A DNA stretch of 64,000 nt from Trichopria drosophilae (GCA_030407085.1 CM059587.1:67836501-67900500), one strand, 5' to 3'; counted from the stretch's first letter, positions 35,659 to 48,194 are shown. Translations and numbers: made by a program. The notes: generated by a model not told the origin, from the letters alone.

Positions 35659-38594
35659 ATGTCAGGTTTTATGGAAAAATGGCTATCGAAAGCCGATAAA
35701 GAACCTGACAAGGAAGGAGTAAGTGAACACAAATCGATAAAATCTATCACATCGACATCAACATTGAGTTGTGATGGTTCTGCGACGATTTATAATCAAA
35801 ATGTTGTCAAGACTGCCAAAATGGCTGAAAAACAAAAGCCACAACATGCAGGTTAGGTTTTATCATGCGTTATTTTTATCCATACACTGTGAAAAAAACA
35901 AGTGTGTTTTTACTACGTGTCGTGTTGGAAATAGATTCACTTTCAACATAGTAAAAATACAAGCCGTGTGTATAAATCTGCCGTGACACAAGTAGATTTA
36001 CAATCGATATGTCATCGACCAACATTAAATTTGTAAAGTTCAAATCATGCAAAACAATAACGCACTTGGTTTTCTGAAATAATAGTAGAATTTCTACGGC
36101 TATGTAGACCGGGCTTTATACTCGGGCGAAGCCGTCCCGGGTGCATTGGTTTCGCTTGAGGGTGCAAAAGTGTTTTATAATATTATTAATACGAATTATA
36201 GTACATACGTATAATTCATAAATACCATATTACTGCCTACTTAAAATAGTACAGTTTTTTAATTTGGTATACATGATGTAAACGAATGCGTATGTACCAC
36301 TGTGGAATAGAGAATAACATTATGATGTAAATTTATACATTTAATAATTATTGCTTTCATTTATATCTAATATTAATATGAACATTTGCAGTTATTTACT
36401 TTATTTAGTTATTTACTAAAAAAACCTCTATTTTACGCCCTTAATACGAAAACTACTATTGTGTATAAATATTTTATAAAATTTGTTCAGTTTTTGTGAT
36501 GTTTTTATTTTTATTTCATTCGAAACCAGGCCGTAAATTTCAAGAGCATTGGCAAATTACCTACCCTTGGGTTAAATTGTCGACTAGTGAAGATACGTAT
36601 GGAAAAGTAGTGTTCAGTGTATGCACTGAAGCTATTTTAAAGGCTATTATTTTACCACAGTGCTCAAAATCAGCTCAAGCGATAGAAGCGTTTGTAGAAA
36701 AGGGATTTTGTGCGTGGCCACGAGCTTTGAATGCATTTAAAAGTCATGAAAAATCTGAGTGTCATCGACAAGCGGTCGCAGGACTTAAAACCTTGACGCA
36801 GAAGAGTGTTATACAATGCCTTTCGGCCGACAAAGAAAAAGAAATGAAGGAATCAAGAGTGGCACTAGAGAAGATTTTCCACACCTTAAGCTTCGTCGCA
36901 CAGGATGGTTTACCTTTTAGGGGTAGTGGTAATGATGAGCACTCAAAATTCATGGGCATATTGCGCATGCGAGCCACTGATGTGCCAGAGCTGGACGCTT
37001 GGTTGAAACGTACTGGATATAAATGGCTTCACCATAGCACGATTGAAGAAATTTTGAAACTTCTCGCAGATGCAGTATTGAATAAATTGTTGGCCGAAGT
37101 TAGAGCTGCTAAGTACTTTAGCCTCATTATTGATGAAACATCTGACATCATTCACTTAGAACAAGTATCGATCTCATTCAGATTCGTACAAGATGATTTG
37201 CAAGTGAGAGAAGAATTTATTGGTTTCTATGAAACCAACGATACATCAGCTGAGAGCCTGTATAAAATCGTTAATGATGTCTTTCTTCGTTTTAATATCG
37301 ATATAAAATATCTTCGAGGACAATGTTATGATGGAGCAGCAAGTGTCAAAGGCGAATTATCTGGTTTGCAAACACGATTAAGACAAGATGAACCTCGAGC
37401 TCTTTTCGTTCACTATGTCGCGCATCGGTTGAACTTAGTAGTTTAAGATGCTCTGCAGAATATCATTTTCGTGAAAGATTTTATTGGCATTCTGAAAGAC
37501 CTTATAAATTTTGTTCGTGATTCTCCGAAACGTTTAGCAATTTTCAAAGAACTTCACGATGAAAATTCACCATTGCTTTCCAAATTTTGCCCAACTAGAT
37601 GGTGTGTAAGAATAAACTCTTTAAAATGTGTACTTGTAAATTACTCAGCTTTGATGAATTTTTTTGAACAGATCGGTAACAATATAAAATCAGAGTCTTC
37701 CGCAACTTCAGCAGCACTAGGCTTTTTAAAGAAAATGGAGACTTTTGGATTTTATTTTAACTTGCGGATGCTTATTTTAGTATTTGAACGAGTTGAAAGA
37801 CTATATAGCGAATTGCAAAAAAAAGAATTGAGCGTCAATGAATCGCATACAAAAATCGAATTTATTAAAAAATCATTTGAAACTTTGCGCGAAATTGGCT
37901 TTGAAGAATTGTGGCATCAAGCTGAATCAGATGCTCAAAAGTTAGAACTAAATCCTCCTGTGATTCCTAGAGTACGAAAAGCGCCACGTAGATTCGACAG
38001 TGATAGCTCACCGCACACATTTCATTCACCTTACAAATACTACGAAATCTATTTTTTCGAAGTTGTAGATGCTGCATGTTCATCTTTGCATCATCGTTTT
38101 CAATCTGATACGATTAGATTTTTAAATAGTGTCGAAAATTTTATTATAAAGAAGATTGATTCGCCCGAACACATTGCATCTTTCTAAATATTAAAGGCGA
38201 TGATGATTTTGATCTGGTGCGTTTAAAATTACATAGAGATATGGTAATAGATGCTATGATAAAAATATATAGTAATAGTCCGATGTGTGTAATGGATGTT
38301 GTGAAATTTTTAAAAGCTAATCCTGATGTAGCCGCGTTGGTCCCAGAAATGACAAACCTGTTTAAAATTGTACTCACTATACCAGCGTCTACGTGCGAAG
38401 CAGAAAGGTCATTTTCTACCCTTCGCAGACTAAAAACTTATATACGTTCCAGTCTAAAACAAATACGTTTGAACCATGTTGCGATTTTGCACGTGCATCG
38501 TGATTGCACAGAAAAATTAGAATTAAAGCCGATAATAAATGAATGGATATCTCGATCGTCAGTACGGGCGTCTACATTTCTAAATGTAAAATAA
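35659..38594 (+). pseudogene. hAT transposase (TTF finger, DUF4371-like, hAT dimerisation), one stop and one frameshift
   Basis: Exon 1 (35659-35851) encodes MSGFMEKWLSKADK and a Ser/Lys-rich leader, ending at GTTAGG. Exon 2 starts at 36530 after ACCAG; joining in phase 1 gives GRKFQEHWQITYPWVK, the TTF-type zinc-finger start of ZMYM1-like hAT proteins. The catalytic part holds SLIIDETSD, RGQCYDGAASVKG and FVHYVAHRLNLVV. The C-terminus has the dimerisation signature ASTCEAERSFSTLRRLKTYIR. A TAA at 37444-37446 and a frameshift near 38185 break it; otherwise the reading frame is full length, so decay is recent. The intron (35852-36529) received a MITE at 35885. Confidence 0.92.
35885..36070. 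mobile_element. CACTG-family MITE in the hAT intron, right end not found
   Basis: After a TA (35883-35884) the sequence begins CACTGTGAAAAAAACAAGTG, then GTTTTTACTACGTGTCGTG, the same words as the right end of the 34543-34880 MITE in complement. A matching CAGTG terminus is not visible, so the right boundary is approximate and the copy may be truncated. Confidence 0.5.
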
Positions 38595-39000
38595 CATTAA
38601 ATAAAGAGAATTGGACTACATATAAAATCTTTAAATGCCCCCCCCCCGCCCCCTCCCAAGGTATAAGCCAGCGCAACACCTAGTACAAAGGAAACTTGCC
38701 GGCCCTGGTGGACAGGTATACCGAGTCGCCGAGTCTACAGTACCGTTATCGTTCGTGATTGGTTAGTTTGAGACACGATCCTTCTCGCGTGTGATTGGTT
38801 GTAATTTGAAATGTCATATCTTTATCTTTTTCAAACTTAATTTGTGGCGAATATTGCGAAAAGTACTTTCTGGTAAAATTTCAATTTTGATGTCAATTTG
38901 GAATTATTTGTATGTATTAAAGATTATGAAATCAAACTTATCAAAATATCGCCTTTTCATTTTGTAATATTCATTTCATTTAATCTTAATGGTGTTTTGC

Positions 39001-39195
39001 TTTTTTGTCGGGGGGCTCCGCCCCCCGAACCCCCCGTCGTTGCCCCTCCTTCCATCCCCATCGTCCTTGCACGTACTCTTGAAGATGTCGAACTTTGCGC
39101 AACTCAATAGGAAAAATAGTATACGATACTCGTGCGCTGCGTAGGTGTTCCCACACTTTGCGCACTTGTATCGTAATGTACTATTTGCGTGCGGT
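39001..39195. repeat. GC hairpin GGGGGGCTCCGCCCCCC plus GATACTCGTGCGCTGCGTAGG repeat
   Basis: 39007-39030 is the same self-complementary GC word as in the 2563-2914 foldback. 39092-39165 (GTCGAACTTTGCGC, then GATACTCGTGCGCTGCG, then GTGTTCCCACACT) recurs directly at 39887-39958. The CACGG MITE (39210-39523) and the 39535-39860 repeat lie between the two copies. Confidence 0.55.
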
Positions 39196-39209
39196 AAAGT
39201 AGTTCAATA

Positions 39210-39523
39210 CACGGAGAGACCGCGATCTGATTTGGTTTTCGTAGTTATACGGCGCATCTCTTCAGTGAAGCGTCAGTTCACCCAAATTTGAGAGCGTGGC
39301 GGTCTCAAAATGCTGAGTGTGCGGCAGTCCCGAATCACGCTGTAAGCGTATCCAAAGAGGGCGCAGCTGTTCATGCGCGTAGTAATGCTTCTACCATATT
39401 TTGAGAGCGCAGCGTTCTCTAATTGAGAAAGCATTATTCTCTTGAGAAATCACGCAGTTCAACTGCCATTAGCAGTACAGATGTCACCAATAACACAATA
39501 GCTCACTCAACGGTCTCTCCGTG
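39210..39523. mobile_element. CACGGAGAGAC-ended MITE, 314 bp
   Basis: Begins CACGGAGAGACCG and ends CGGTCTCTCCGTG; TA lies outside both ends (39208-39209 and 39524-39525). The interior has repeated TTTGAGAGCG/CTCAAAATGCTGAG motifs, also seen near 44315. The terminal eleven bases equal those of the 2.1-kb palindrome at 12343-14459, which suggests one transposase serves both. Confidence 0.75.
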
Positions 39524-39534
39524 TAGGTATACCG

Positions 39535-39860
39535 ACATGCAGAGTAGATCTGTCAAAACTTTCATTTGTTTTACTTTTCAATCGCTGTTCTTCAGTACGG
39601 AAAACGATAATCGTAGTTAATCGGCGTTAATTCAATCCAAAATAGTAATGTAATTGAAAATGTACCCGTAAACGCGAATGCGAATGATAATTTCAATTCA
39701 TTAAAATTTGTTCAAATTATTAATTGCATTGTAACAATTAATATTAATAACAATTAACAGTAATAACGATAATAAATAATGTATTATATATATTTCTAAA
39801 TTTAGTCTATTTATCACAAAAGCATTTATAAATACTGTTTTGGGTCGACCCCCCTTGCAA
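39535..39860. repeat. Reverse-complement copy of the 27860-28125 repeat
   Basis: GATCTGTCAAAACTTTCATTTG, the CGCTGTTCTTCAGTACGGAAAA stretch, GCGAATGCGAATGAT and the AT-rich ACAATTAATATTAATAACAATTAACAG tract all match 27860-28125 in reverse complement. It has about 50 extra bases near 39610-39660. Confidence 0.75.
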
Positions 39861-39886
39861 CACCGCTTTAAATGTGTATATAGGTG

Positions 39887-40050
39887 TCGAACTTTCCGCG
39901 CGTAATAGGAAAAAAAATAGTACACGATACTCGTGCGCTGCGTAGGTGTTCCCACACTCGCTTTTTTATCACCTTCGCTTCGCTCCAGTGACAAACTTCG
40001 CTCCTGTGGGAAATACCTACGTTGCGCACTCGTATCGTACTATTGTTCGT
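39887..40050. repeat. Long hairpin: AGTACACGATACTCGTGCG arm and its complement
   Basis: 39917-39958 is mirrored by 40003-40050 (TGGGAAATACCTACG, TGCGCACTCGTATCGTACTATT). The loop carries CACCTTCGCTTCGCTCC. Its first arm is also a direct copy of 39107-39165. Confidence 0.6.
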
Positions 40051-40576
40051 TTATTTTTTTGCCAGACACCAATAAGGATCGACGAGCGTTTGGATCAGAG
40101 GCAAATCTATTAATTTTTTGGCTTCGTTAGTATTCTTTTTGCTCTTGTTTTTAGTTGACAAATCTGTAGACTCCGACGACAGCAGTAGGCATTTCTCTAG
40201 ACACATTTTCATCACCTTCGTCGTTTTCATTCCAATCATCTTCATTTTGTCCTGTTACTACGCCGATATTTTCCGACCGTGCTTTGTTTCCCTTAGGATA
40301 CGTTAGCGTGAAGGATAATTTCCCGCTATTCAAATTATCACTTGACCGATCGCATTTTTGTTAGGAAAAATGTTTTGTCGAAGGCTTCATTTCGTGACGT
40401 TTTATTTTTCATGCCATTCTCGTTTCCATTATTATTAATTCTAATGATTTTATTCTCCACATTGCCGTATTTATTTTCAGAAGTATAATTTTCTTCATTA
40501 TTATGAAAAACTTTATCTCTGTCATTCGTATTAAAGAAAATTCTGCTGGTAGACACATTTTGGCCCTTCTACGTTA

Positions 40577-40864
40577 TCATATGCAATTTTCGTTACGTTG
40601 TAGTTTTGATGTAGCTCTTGTTCCACCAATCGGATTCCACGATAAAGCATCTGTTTTTACGTTCCGCTTCCCTGACATATATTCTACATCGAACTCATAC
40701 ATGGTTTTAATACCCACAATTAACGCGTATGCGTTCCTGTTTTCTTCTATCATGCTTCCATAAAATAATGCAGGACTTATTTGCGTTCGCGGCACGAATC
40801 TTTTCTTTACATTATTTAATATTCTAGTACGAACTATTAGAGTACATCTCGGCGGAATTATCAT
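40577..40864 (-). pseudogene. LTR-retroelement remnant (RNase H end of pol)
   Basis: The frame contains EYMSGKRNVKTDALSW, the usual close of retroelement RNase H domains (normally GxxNxxADALSR), preceded by a PPRCTLIVRTRI stretch of unclear origin. Lys/Asn-rich frames continue leftward to 40051 without domains. Only a small piece is preserved and no LTRs are visible. Confidence 0.45.
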
Positions 40865-42523
40865 TTCATGCGTCGATTCGAGTGGAATAGTCGTCGGTCG
40901 GAGTATTTATGACCGAATAGCGAGCGATCAAAATTCGTCTAACAGTGAGTATGGACTAAGTTTAAATAAAAAGTTTCGCCACTCTGCTTAATGAGCATTT
41001 AAAAACTAAAATTAAAATATTTGTAGGGAGAAAACATTAAAAAAAAACATTTTATTTGTCTACGTGACTCGAAGTGCATGTCATAATGCGATTTTCAGAA
41101 CTATAATTAACATTTAGATTTTTTACAAATTATTTAACATTTCAGATGATTACACTTGCGAAATTGGTGTTACTAAGGGTATAATTTATATTACAGATGT
41201 AAAATTATTTGGTGTCAAAATTATAATTCATCAACGACCGCAGTTTCAATCCACTAATGACATGAAATTGATCATATTATAATCATAGATATTCTAATTC
41301 ATATTACTCGGACTGAACTGGATCATATTACAAGGGCTATCGATATCTTGGTCAGTTACTCATAAGAAAGTTTGGCATTTTTTTCGCATAGACTTTGGGG
41401 TTAAGCAAAGATGGCAAAGATGCCAAAGATATTTAATTACGAATGTCGTTACGAAAAGGTATTTTTGGGCAGATATTCAGTTTCTGTTAATTAAGTGTGA
41501 TCACATTCACTCTGTAGAAAAGTTATTTGGTAATTTCAATCACAAAAATAATTAAACAATTAAATTTTTGACAGCACATGGCGTGCAATAGCAACTTATG
41601 GAAAATGCATTATTTAAACATTTCAACATGACTGATCAAGTTGCAATAGCGCCGTCTGTCAAAAAGAGCGATGGAAGTGCCTGAACTCGAAGAGGAGCAA
41701 TCCTTTGGAAACTCTACTCGGACACGGACCTGATCGTTTGGTTGGTCTGTTACCTTCGAATGCCTGATCGTGAAACGAGTAGTGATACTCACCGTACTGT
41801 GGAGTCAGGGTACCGTACCTAGCCCCACTCGCAGTAATCGCATCTTCGACTGGTCTCTCAGGGGTAATGGTTACCTTAAAAAGGTTCATCTAAACCAACA
41901 TAAAATTCAATGCAAGCAGCTTGTTTTCAATAATGTGGTATCTGAGTGATGGCATAAATCATCACTCAAATCTGACCCGTCCCGAAGAAGGGGTGCCATA
42001 AGCCGCACGGCAGGTCGACGCCTTAAATACATAACTCTGAGGATTCGGCTACACGGAAAGAATTTTAATGCAATTGCTGACCAAATTGCGGCTTCTGTAT
42101 TACAAACGAAGGCGAGTTACGAACTGATTCGAAACCCCCGTTCGCTTATCTAGGGGTAGTTACTCGCCCAAACTGAGACGGCTGCGATTTCAATGTATTG
42201 ATAAGAGGAGCCTTTCATGAAGAGGCAGAAGTCGAATCAGAAGATTACTTTCGCGAGGTAGAAGCCGCTTCATAATCTGAGAGCGCTGTCGCATGCATGG
42301 ATTGGGTCAGTTACTAACCAAAATTTGAGCGAGTAGCCGCTCCAACTGTGATAGGAGGCAGCTATTGGAAAGTCTTTTCAAAATAATCATATTGAAAGTG
42401 TAAGTGCCAACAAAAATAAGTTATCGTGAGAGCTTAACTAAAAAAATGCTTTTCTCCTTCACTACGAGAGAGAGAGTCTCTGACTACAGGGGCTCTTGAT
42501 CAACCTAGCATCACTACAAAACA
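40865..42523. other. No recognisable gene; hairpin and CACGG-like repeat debris
   Basis: AT-rich to about 41600, then mixed. 41951-41974 is a perfect GAGTGATG / CATCACTC hairpin. 42046 begins TACACGGAAAGA, resembling the CACGG MITE ends but without a partner end. A 76-aa frame at 41659-41889 (-) shows no domain. Confidence 0.35.
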
Positions 42524-43290
42524 ATGATTAACCCACAGAATGCCTCCTCAAAACTATCTTATTCGCAAATGGCTCAACAAGTTCAATTTCCTACTAAGGA
42601 GCAAGCAATAGTGTGGGACGCTGTAGAAGGAATCCCGGGGAAGAATGCGCAATTCAAGTCAGTAAATTAATGGACCCAAAAAACATTAGATTCGTGTCTG
42701 GAATATCTTATGGGCGTGTATGCATTTACTTAAATTCCAAGGAATCGGTCGATAAACTTATTGACAAACAGGCGAAAGTAAATATTGAAGCTCAGTGTCT
42801 GGAAATTCAGTCGCTAATCACCAAAATGAAGCAAATCACTCTGTCAATGTCTGGCCGGTAATACCAAATCATATAATTGAAGAAGAACTATCAAAATCAA
42901 ATGTAACACCTGCCTCACAAATTACATTTATTCGAGCAGGATGGAATAAACCAGGATTTGCCCATATTTTAAACTTTCGCCGTCAAATGTATGTACATCC
43001 CGATGACATCCCTAAGTTGCCAGATTCTTATAAATAACATTCGACAATACATACTATTGGGTTTATCTTTCTACCTATAAAAGTCATTGTTTTATATGCA
43101 AGGATGAAGGGAACTTAGCGATACATTGCAAAAATAATGAATCTCCTTCACGAGCGCCTCCTGCTTCTCAAGTCATCACCGAAACGTCAGATTACCATCC
43201 TACACTGGAAGCATCAACAAACCATAAGTTATTTCCTGGTCTAATGCCTGCCGGCATCATGAGTAAAACGACCTGCAATCTTCTTTAAAT
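42524..43290 (+). pseudogene. Jockey-like LINE ORF1 (gag-like, C2HC knuckle), frameshifted
   Basis: Starts MINPQNASSKLSYSQMAQQV. It continues in another frame (42613-42790) as QVSKLMDPKNIRFVSGISYGRVCIYL, then VIPNHIIEEELSKSNV and TFIRAGWNKPGFAHIL (42850-43037), and CFICKDEGNLAIHC, a C-x2-C-x4-H-x4-C zinc knuckle near 43095. This order of PRE_C2HC-like region and knuckle matches Jockey-clade ORF1 proteins. At least three frameshifts or stops are present. Confidence 0.75.
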
Positions 43291-43739
43291 TCCACAACTG
43301 ACTCAATTGAACAGGAAAACGTAAATTCCACGGTATGCGGTCCGGAAAACATGAAAAAAATCAAACGGAAGCAACCTAAGTCCAAAAGCAAAAAACATCA
43401 CAAGCTACGGATACAACCATTAACATCATCTCTTCGCATTTACTTACAGCTAAGGCACTTATCGAGAATAATATAGAATCCCCACTCAATTTTGCACCTG
43501 TAACAGAATGTCTCTATGAAACTTGCGGCAATCCTGATATCCGCGGAATTGTTTCAAAGTACACTGAAAATACTTCCGGAATTATTTTAATGTTGGTATA
43601 TACGTGCACATCACCGAACGCAAATTTGAAAAGCCGCATAACCAAAATAAAAAAACGTCTAGAGGATGTCAACAGTGCGATTTCTAGTGATGACTCAATT
43701 ATCATTAATGAATAAATGCATACACTTCAATTTTAACAT

Positions 43740-44130
43740 GCATATAAACACAACAACGCAAAGAAATTCTCTAAAAATACTTTACTGGAACCCTCGAAGC
43801 ATCTTCCAAAGAAGAACGAACAAAAATCATCGCACACTGAAATTCATCGCTTTCTTCATTCGCAACAACATAGCCTTTCGAGAAATCACCAACGTATAAT
43901 CTTCACAACAATCTGTCGAAATGTACGGTATATTTGTAAACAACATTACCCCAGCGATTAAAATTTATGTTTGTTATAGAACCCCAGGGCATAATCTATC
44001 TCAAGACCAAAGGAATGTCATTGTTAAAAATGCTCAAAGAAACAATATTATCTTTTTGGGTGATTCTAATGCCCACAACAAAAATTGGAACTGTCGGTAT
44101 ACGGACAGCAAAGGTTCTAAACAATTCTAG
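43740..44130 (+). pseudogene. Jockey-like LINE ORF2, endonuclease only, truncated
   Basis: Reads LKILYWNPRSIFQRR (endonuclease start, catalytic Asn), a stop near 43897, then YVCYRTPG, IIFLGDSNAHNKNWNC (catalytic D/N). The remaining endonuclease and all of RT are absent; the MITE-like end at 44214 follows. It belongs to the ORF1 at 42524. Confidence 0.75.
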
Positions 44131-44213
44131 AAATTCAAACACTCTGAGATCTGTATCGTAATCTTCATTCAAACATCGACCTCATCCTCTCATCAACAAA
44201 TTTATGTGACTCC

Positions 44214-44440
44214 ATACACGGAGAAGTCGTTGAGAGAACAGCTGTGCTTCGTGCATGTGCGCAGCGCACTCTCTCCGCTTGCACAGCAGCTCGCTCAAGA
44301 TTGAGTGAGTGACTCACTCAAAATGCTGAGCCAGCAGCCGTCTCAAATCGCGGGAAAGCTACCGTATTGTGAAAAAGATGGCAGTCTTCTCAAGTACTTG
44401 AGCGGCATGCGAAGCGCATTACCGCTCACAACTATAGAAG
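44214..44440. repeat. Partial CACGG-type MITE
   Basis: After CCA comes TACACGGAGAAGTCG, and the interior CTCAAAATGCTGAGCCAGCAGCCGTC matches 39308-39335. A right end was not found. It truncates the LINE at 42524-44213. Confidence 0.5.
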
Positions 44441-44459
44441 GATGATTTTGTAACAAAAG

Positions 44460-45640
44460 GATAACTTGAATCAATCGGATTGAAACAAATTTCACCTAAT
44501 TTGTGAGCGCAAGACATATACAGAAATATAATTGTAAATTAATTTAAGGCAAAAATTACATTTGTTATCTTAGAGTACAGCAGAACAATTTTCACCGATA
44601 ATAGTGAAATGGACTTTTTTTTTTATGAAAATTGATCTATTCTATTCGAAGATCAAAAATATAATACTGGCCTTGAATTGATTTATATGTAATTATATTT
44701 CTGAATATGTGTTGCTGTTATAAACTTAGTGAAATTTGTTTCAGACCGATTAGAAGTAGTTAATCACTTTCAAAATGTTGAAACAAAATTACAAAAAATT
44801 TACGCCCGACACTTTTCCAATATTTGGGAGAAAGTGGCAATCTGGTTCAATTATGATCATTTGCCACCACTTTGTGTTTAAACACCAATTTTAAAACTTT
44901 ATACTTTTAGTAAAATAGCTCAAATAAATAATATTGACACTTTTCCCTTAAATATGCAAAAAGCAGTATCGTGCTTAAATTTCTTATTATTTTGTCTAAA
45001 CTTTTTGAATGTGATAACTGGAATCGATCAGATTGAAACACTTACTCTCTTACTTCAAAATAATCCTACGCTCCATTTTCTAAATACAATTTATGTAAAT
45101 AATGATAAAAGAAAAAAATCTCGTCGACGTTTTTATTATTTTTTTTTAACTTTTTGAACATGATAATTTCAACCGATGGGTTTAAGACAAATTGCTTCAA
45201 GTTTCTGGAGGTAAAAGGAATCCAGAAACTTGAAGTAATTTGTCTTAAACCCATCGGTTGAAATTCTCATGTTCAAAAAGTTGAAGTGAATGTAAGCACG
45301 ATGTGCCTTTTTGCACATTTGGGAAATGGCAATCTGATTCATTTGTGATATTTTATAAAAAATTTATAATTATCACAGGTTATTACCAATACTGAAATCC
45401 AAATTACTACAAGTATATAGTTATAAAATTTGTGTTGAAACAGAAATTGATGTCAAGTGATCATAACTGAAGTAGATTGACACTTTTGTCCAAATATTGA
45501 AAAAGACGAGTCGGGCTTAAATTTCTTATAATTTTGTTACAACTTTTTGAATGTGATAACTTTAATCGATTGGTTTGAAACAAATTTCACCAAGTTTATG
45601 AACGCAAGACATATACAGAAATATATTTCCTGAATAATTT
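44460..45640. repeat. Tandem array with ~545-bp period
   Basis: Landmarks repeat in order: TTTTTGAATGTGATAACTG (45001) and TTTTTGAATGTGATAACTT (45545), spaced about 543 bp, both preceded by gcttaaatttcttat. The block TTGAAACAAATTTCACC followed by GCAAGACATATACAGAAATA occurs near 44482 and 45578, two periods apart. Copies are diverged and one contains a hairpin (45148-45282). Confidence 0.65.
45148..45282. repeat. Long hairpin with 62-bp arms
   Basis: 45148-45209 and 45221-45282 are complementary with about two mismatches around an 11-base loop (paired coordinates sum to 90430). The arm begins AACTTTTTGAACATGA. It lies within the 545-bp array and looks like a local inverted duplication. Confidence 0.8.
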
Positions 45641-46152
45641 TAGTGTTTCGGCAACAAATTCGTAAACATTCATGCAGTGAAGTTGTATAGAACCTTTTTG
45701 TAAAAAAAATAAGCCGTCACTCGTAATAATCCATTCATTTTTTTTTAATTTGTAAGGCTCTTTAAAAAGGCAATAAGAAGGCAACAAATTGCTCAACACA
45801 TTAGAAATTACCCACTTTACATACAAATGTTACGTGTAATTAGAAATGTCGAATGTTATATTAAAATAACAAAAGAAATGTGTAAAAATTGATTTTTGTT
45901 AATTTTATATTTACGTATTTATAATTTTAGTCACTTTTAAGAATATGCCCTGCAGTAGAACTATTTCCCGTTTAAATGAATAATTGGCAAGGATTATTGT
46001 GAAGGTGATTAAAACTCGACTATTGATATAAAGCTCATTTTATAGCACAATTTTATACTCATTTTTTACAGTTATAAACGACATTTTTTTTACTGTTATT
46101 TTAATACAGTTTTTATTGTCATGGATCGTGCTACATTAAAATATTATAAAAA

Positions 46153-48194
46153 TTATCTTAAAGCTATATATTGAAATGCGTCTTTATGAACAAATAGACA
46201 TGGTATTGCATTTGGCAAATCTTTGTATTTTACTGCAAATGTTTTAATACTTCTTCGAACGACATATGCATGAACATGATCATCGAAACTAATTTCGCTA
46301 TAGACGTCGACAAAGAACATATCGTCATCGTCAACTTCAAAAATTTTAACAATTTTGCCAAATTCTTTTTCCATGCTTTCAGCATTCACAGTGATGTATA
46401 AAATTCTTGATTTGGATACAATGCTTGTAATTCTGACGTGCAATTACTATTATCGCGAGAACCAAAAGTTCTGAAAGGTTCATATTGCTTATTTATCATT
46501 TCACACATCTGAAGCATTTGTTTTATAATAATAGTTTTTAATAAGTTTCTAGTATTGCACGTTGATTGGGCGTTCAATTTTATCTGACGATGACGAGCTT
46601 CACATCTCATTGAGGACAAATGAATGACCGGTCCATTTTTTAATAATACTGAAGGATAGTGCGTCAAAATATGAAATTTGGGTTTCAAATCCCCTACGAG
46701 TTTCACATACAAAGCATTGTGTTTCTCAAATAAGCGTTTTAAAAATTTTGCGTCAGAATGCATTACATTAGTTAAAGTTAGAATATCAATCGTGCGCCTC
46801 AAGTACTTATCCAGTTTCCAAAATTCATCATCTAATGGAATTTTGTCTCCAATAATTAAGCCAAAATATCGGACAAAGCAAAGCATTTCTGATGCGGACA
46901 TTTTTAACGATTCCTTCCTCTTCAATCTGATTACAGAAATAACTGTAGGTCTATTGAAACTTTCGGTAGAGCCAAAATCAAAATTTTTTATTCTAGTATT
47001 TAAAAATTCGACTGAAAAATATTGTTTTTCAAAAATGAAATTGTATATTAAAGCTTGCATATCGTAGGACGCAACGCCTTCGAAAACATCGTGCGTTAAT
47101 CCACTGTAATATTTTCTGTGACGTGGAAACCCGTTACTTTGTGAAATGCACATGATTCTTTAACGCCCGTTATGGAGTGGTTCTTTAACTTTTCATCCTT
47201 TTCATAATTTTTCCGAGTTCTTAATAAACATGCTTTTTCTTCGACTAATGTACGCATTTCATCGTTTGAGAGTGAACATATTCTACAAAAATTGGAATTA
47301 TTAAAAGACTCTAGAAATCCTAATATTCCGTTCAAACTTAAATTATCTCCTAGTAGCAAACATAATTGAAATTTTACATTAAAAGTTTCGTTATCTACAT
47401 TAACTTCTATGCCCGTTTTTTCAAAAAAATTCAATTCATCAATTATTTTTCTAAATACCTCGTCATTAGAGAATTTTTTTATCTTCTACTTTAACCAGCA
47501 TTGCAAATAAAACACTACTTAGCCAAGAAGCAATATGAACAGGAAGGCAGGCAAGGTATGCGTATACAGCTCCGAATTTGTTGACGCCGGCATGACTACC
47601 TAATGGATTGCCTACTTCTAAATCATCGTAAAATAAGAAAATAGGAAATAGGAATCCATTTATGCATTTAGTTGCATACTTTGTCTGCCACAGCTCTGCT
47701 TGCATGATATTTGATATCATTGACTGTGTCCTTTTCAATCCATTAATAAAAGACACTATTTGTTTACACATGCCCGATATCTCTACAAATATTTTTAATG
47801 TTTGGCGTAATGGGATATGAATTGCATATAATGGCTCGGGTACAAGCCGCATTTCATTTTCCACGAGTTTTTCTGTAAAAGTGTGCCCAATGCAAAATTC
47901 TTCGTAATTGGCGAAACCTCTCTTTTTTAACAGAGTAAATCGTAGTATCTCCGTTTGCACGCCATTAAAAATATTTTTATAATTGTCGAAAACTGTTTTT
48001 ATATCAACTTCTTGAGTGCTATTACCTTTTTTTAATATTTCCATGACTTCTTTCTCTAACTCCGGTATATAGATATTTTTAACAAAATGCGCAACTTTAT
48101 CTATAACAACTTGCACAACCTTCCTCGATAAACTAGGATCGCCATACAATGTTAATATAAATGATATTATATACTCGAGAATTGACTTATCCAT
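46153..48194 (-). pseudogene. CACTA/EnSpm-like DDE transposase, about three frameshifts
   Basis: Pieces are 48194-47466, 47434-47096, 47153-46386 and 46443-46153, all leftward. The first holds FYDDLEVGNPLGSHAG (Asp190, Asp191) and GAVYAYLACLP, typical of animal EnSpm-type transposases. Next come LLGDNLSLNGILGFLESF and CRICSLS, then LTHDVFEGVASYD, KFHILTHYPSVLLKNGP and EARHRQIKLNAQ, then FVDVYSEISF near the C-terminus. The break near 47466 is explained by one extra A in a homopolymer; others lie near 47110 and 46410. Family assignment rests on motif recall. Element ends (CACTA) were not located. The next stretch, 45640-46150, is AT-rich and empty. Confidence 0.7.

Larger units (their letters stand above)
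28337..38707. mobile_element. hAT transposon interrupted by a nested P element
   Basis: Ends are CAGGGCCGGCAA and its complement TTGCCGGCCCTG. Subterminal GTGTTGCTCG / GCAACACCTAG repeats follow on the left and one on the right. Target duplication is GTGGACAC (28329-28336) versus GTGGACAG (38708-38715), seven of eight bases, the hAT length. The transposase is encoded at 35659-38594. Without the nested P element the hAT would be about 3.5 kb. A C-rich tract and GGCCCTG precede the right end. Confidence 0.9.

Noticed and set aside
36762..37155. Minus-strand ORFs opposite the hAT transposase
   Set aside because: Shadows of the coding strand.
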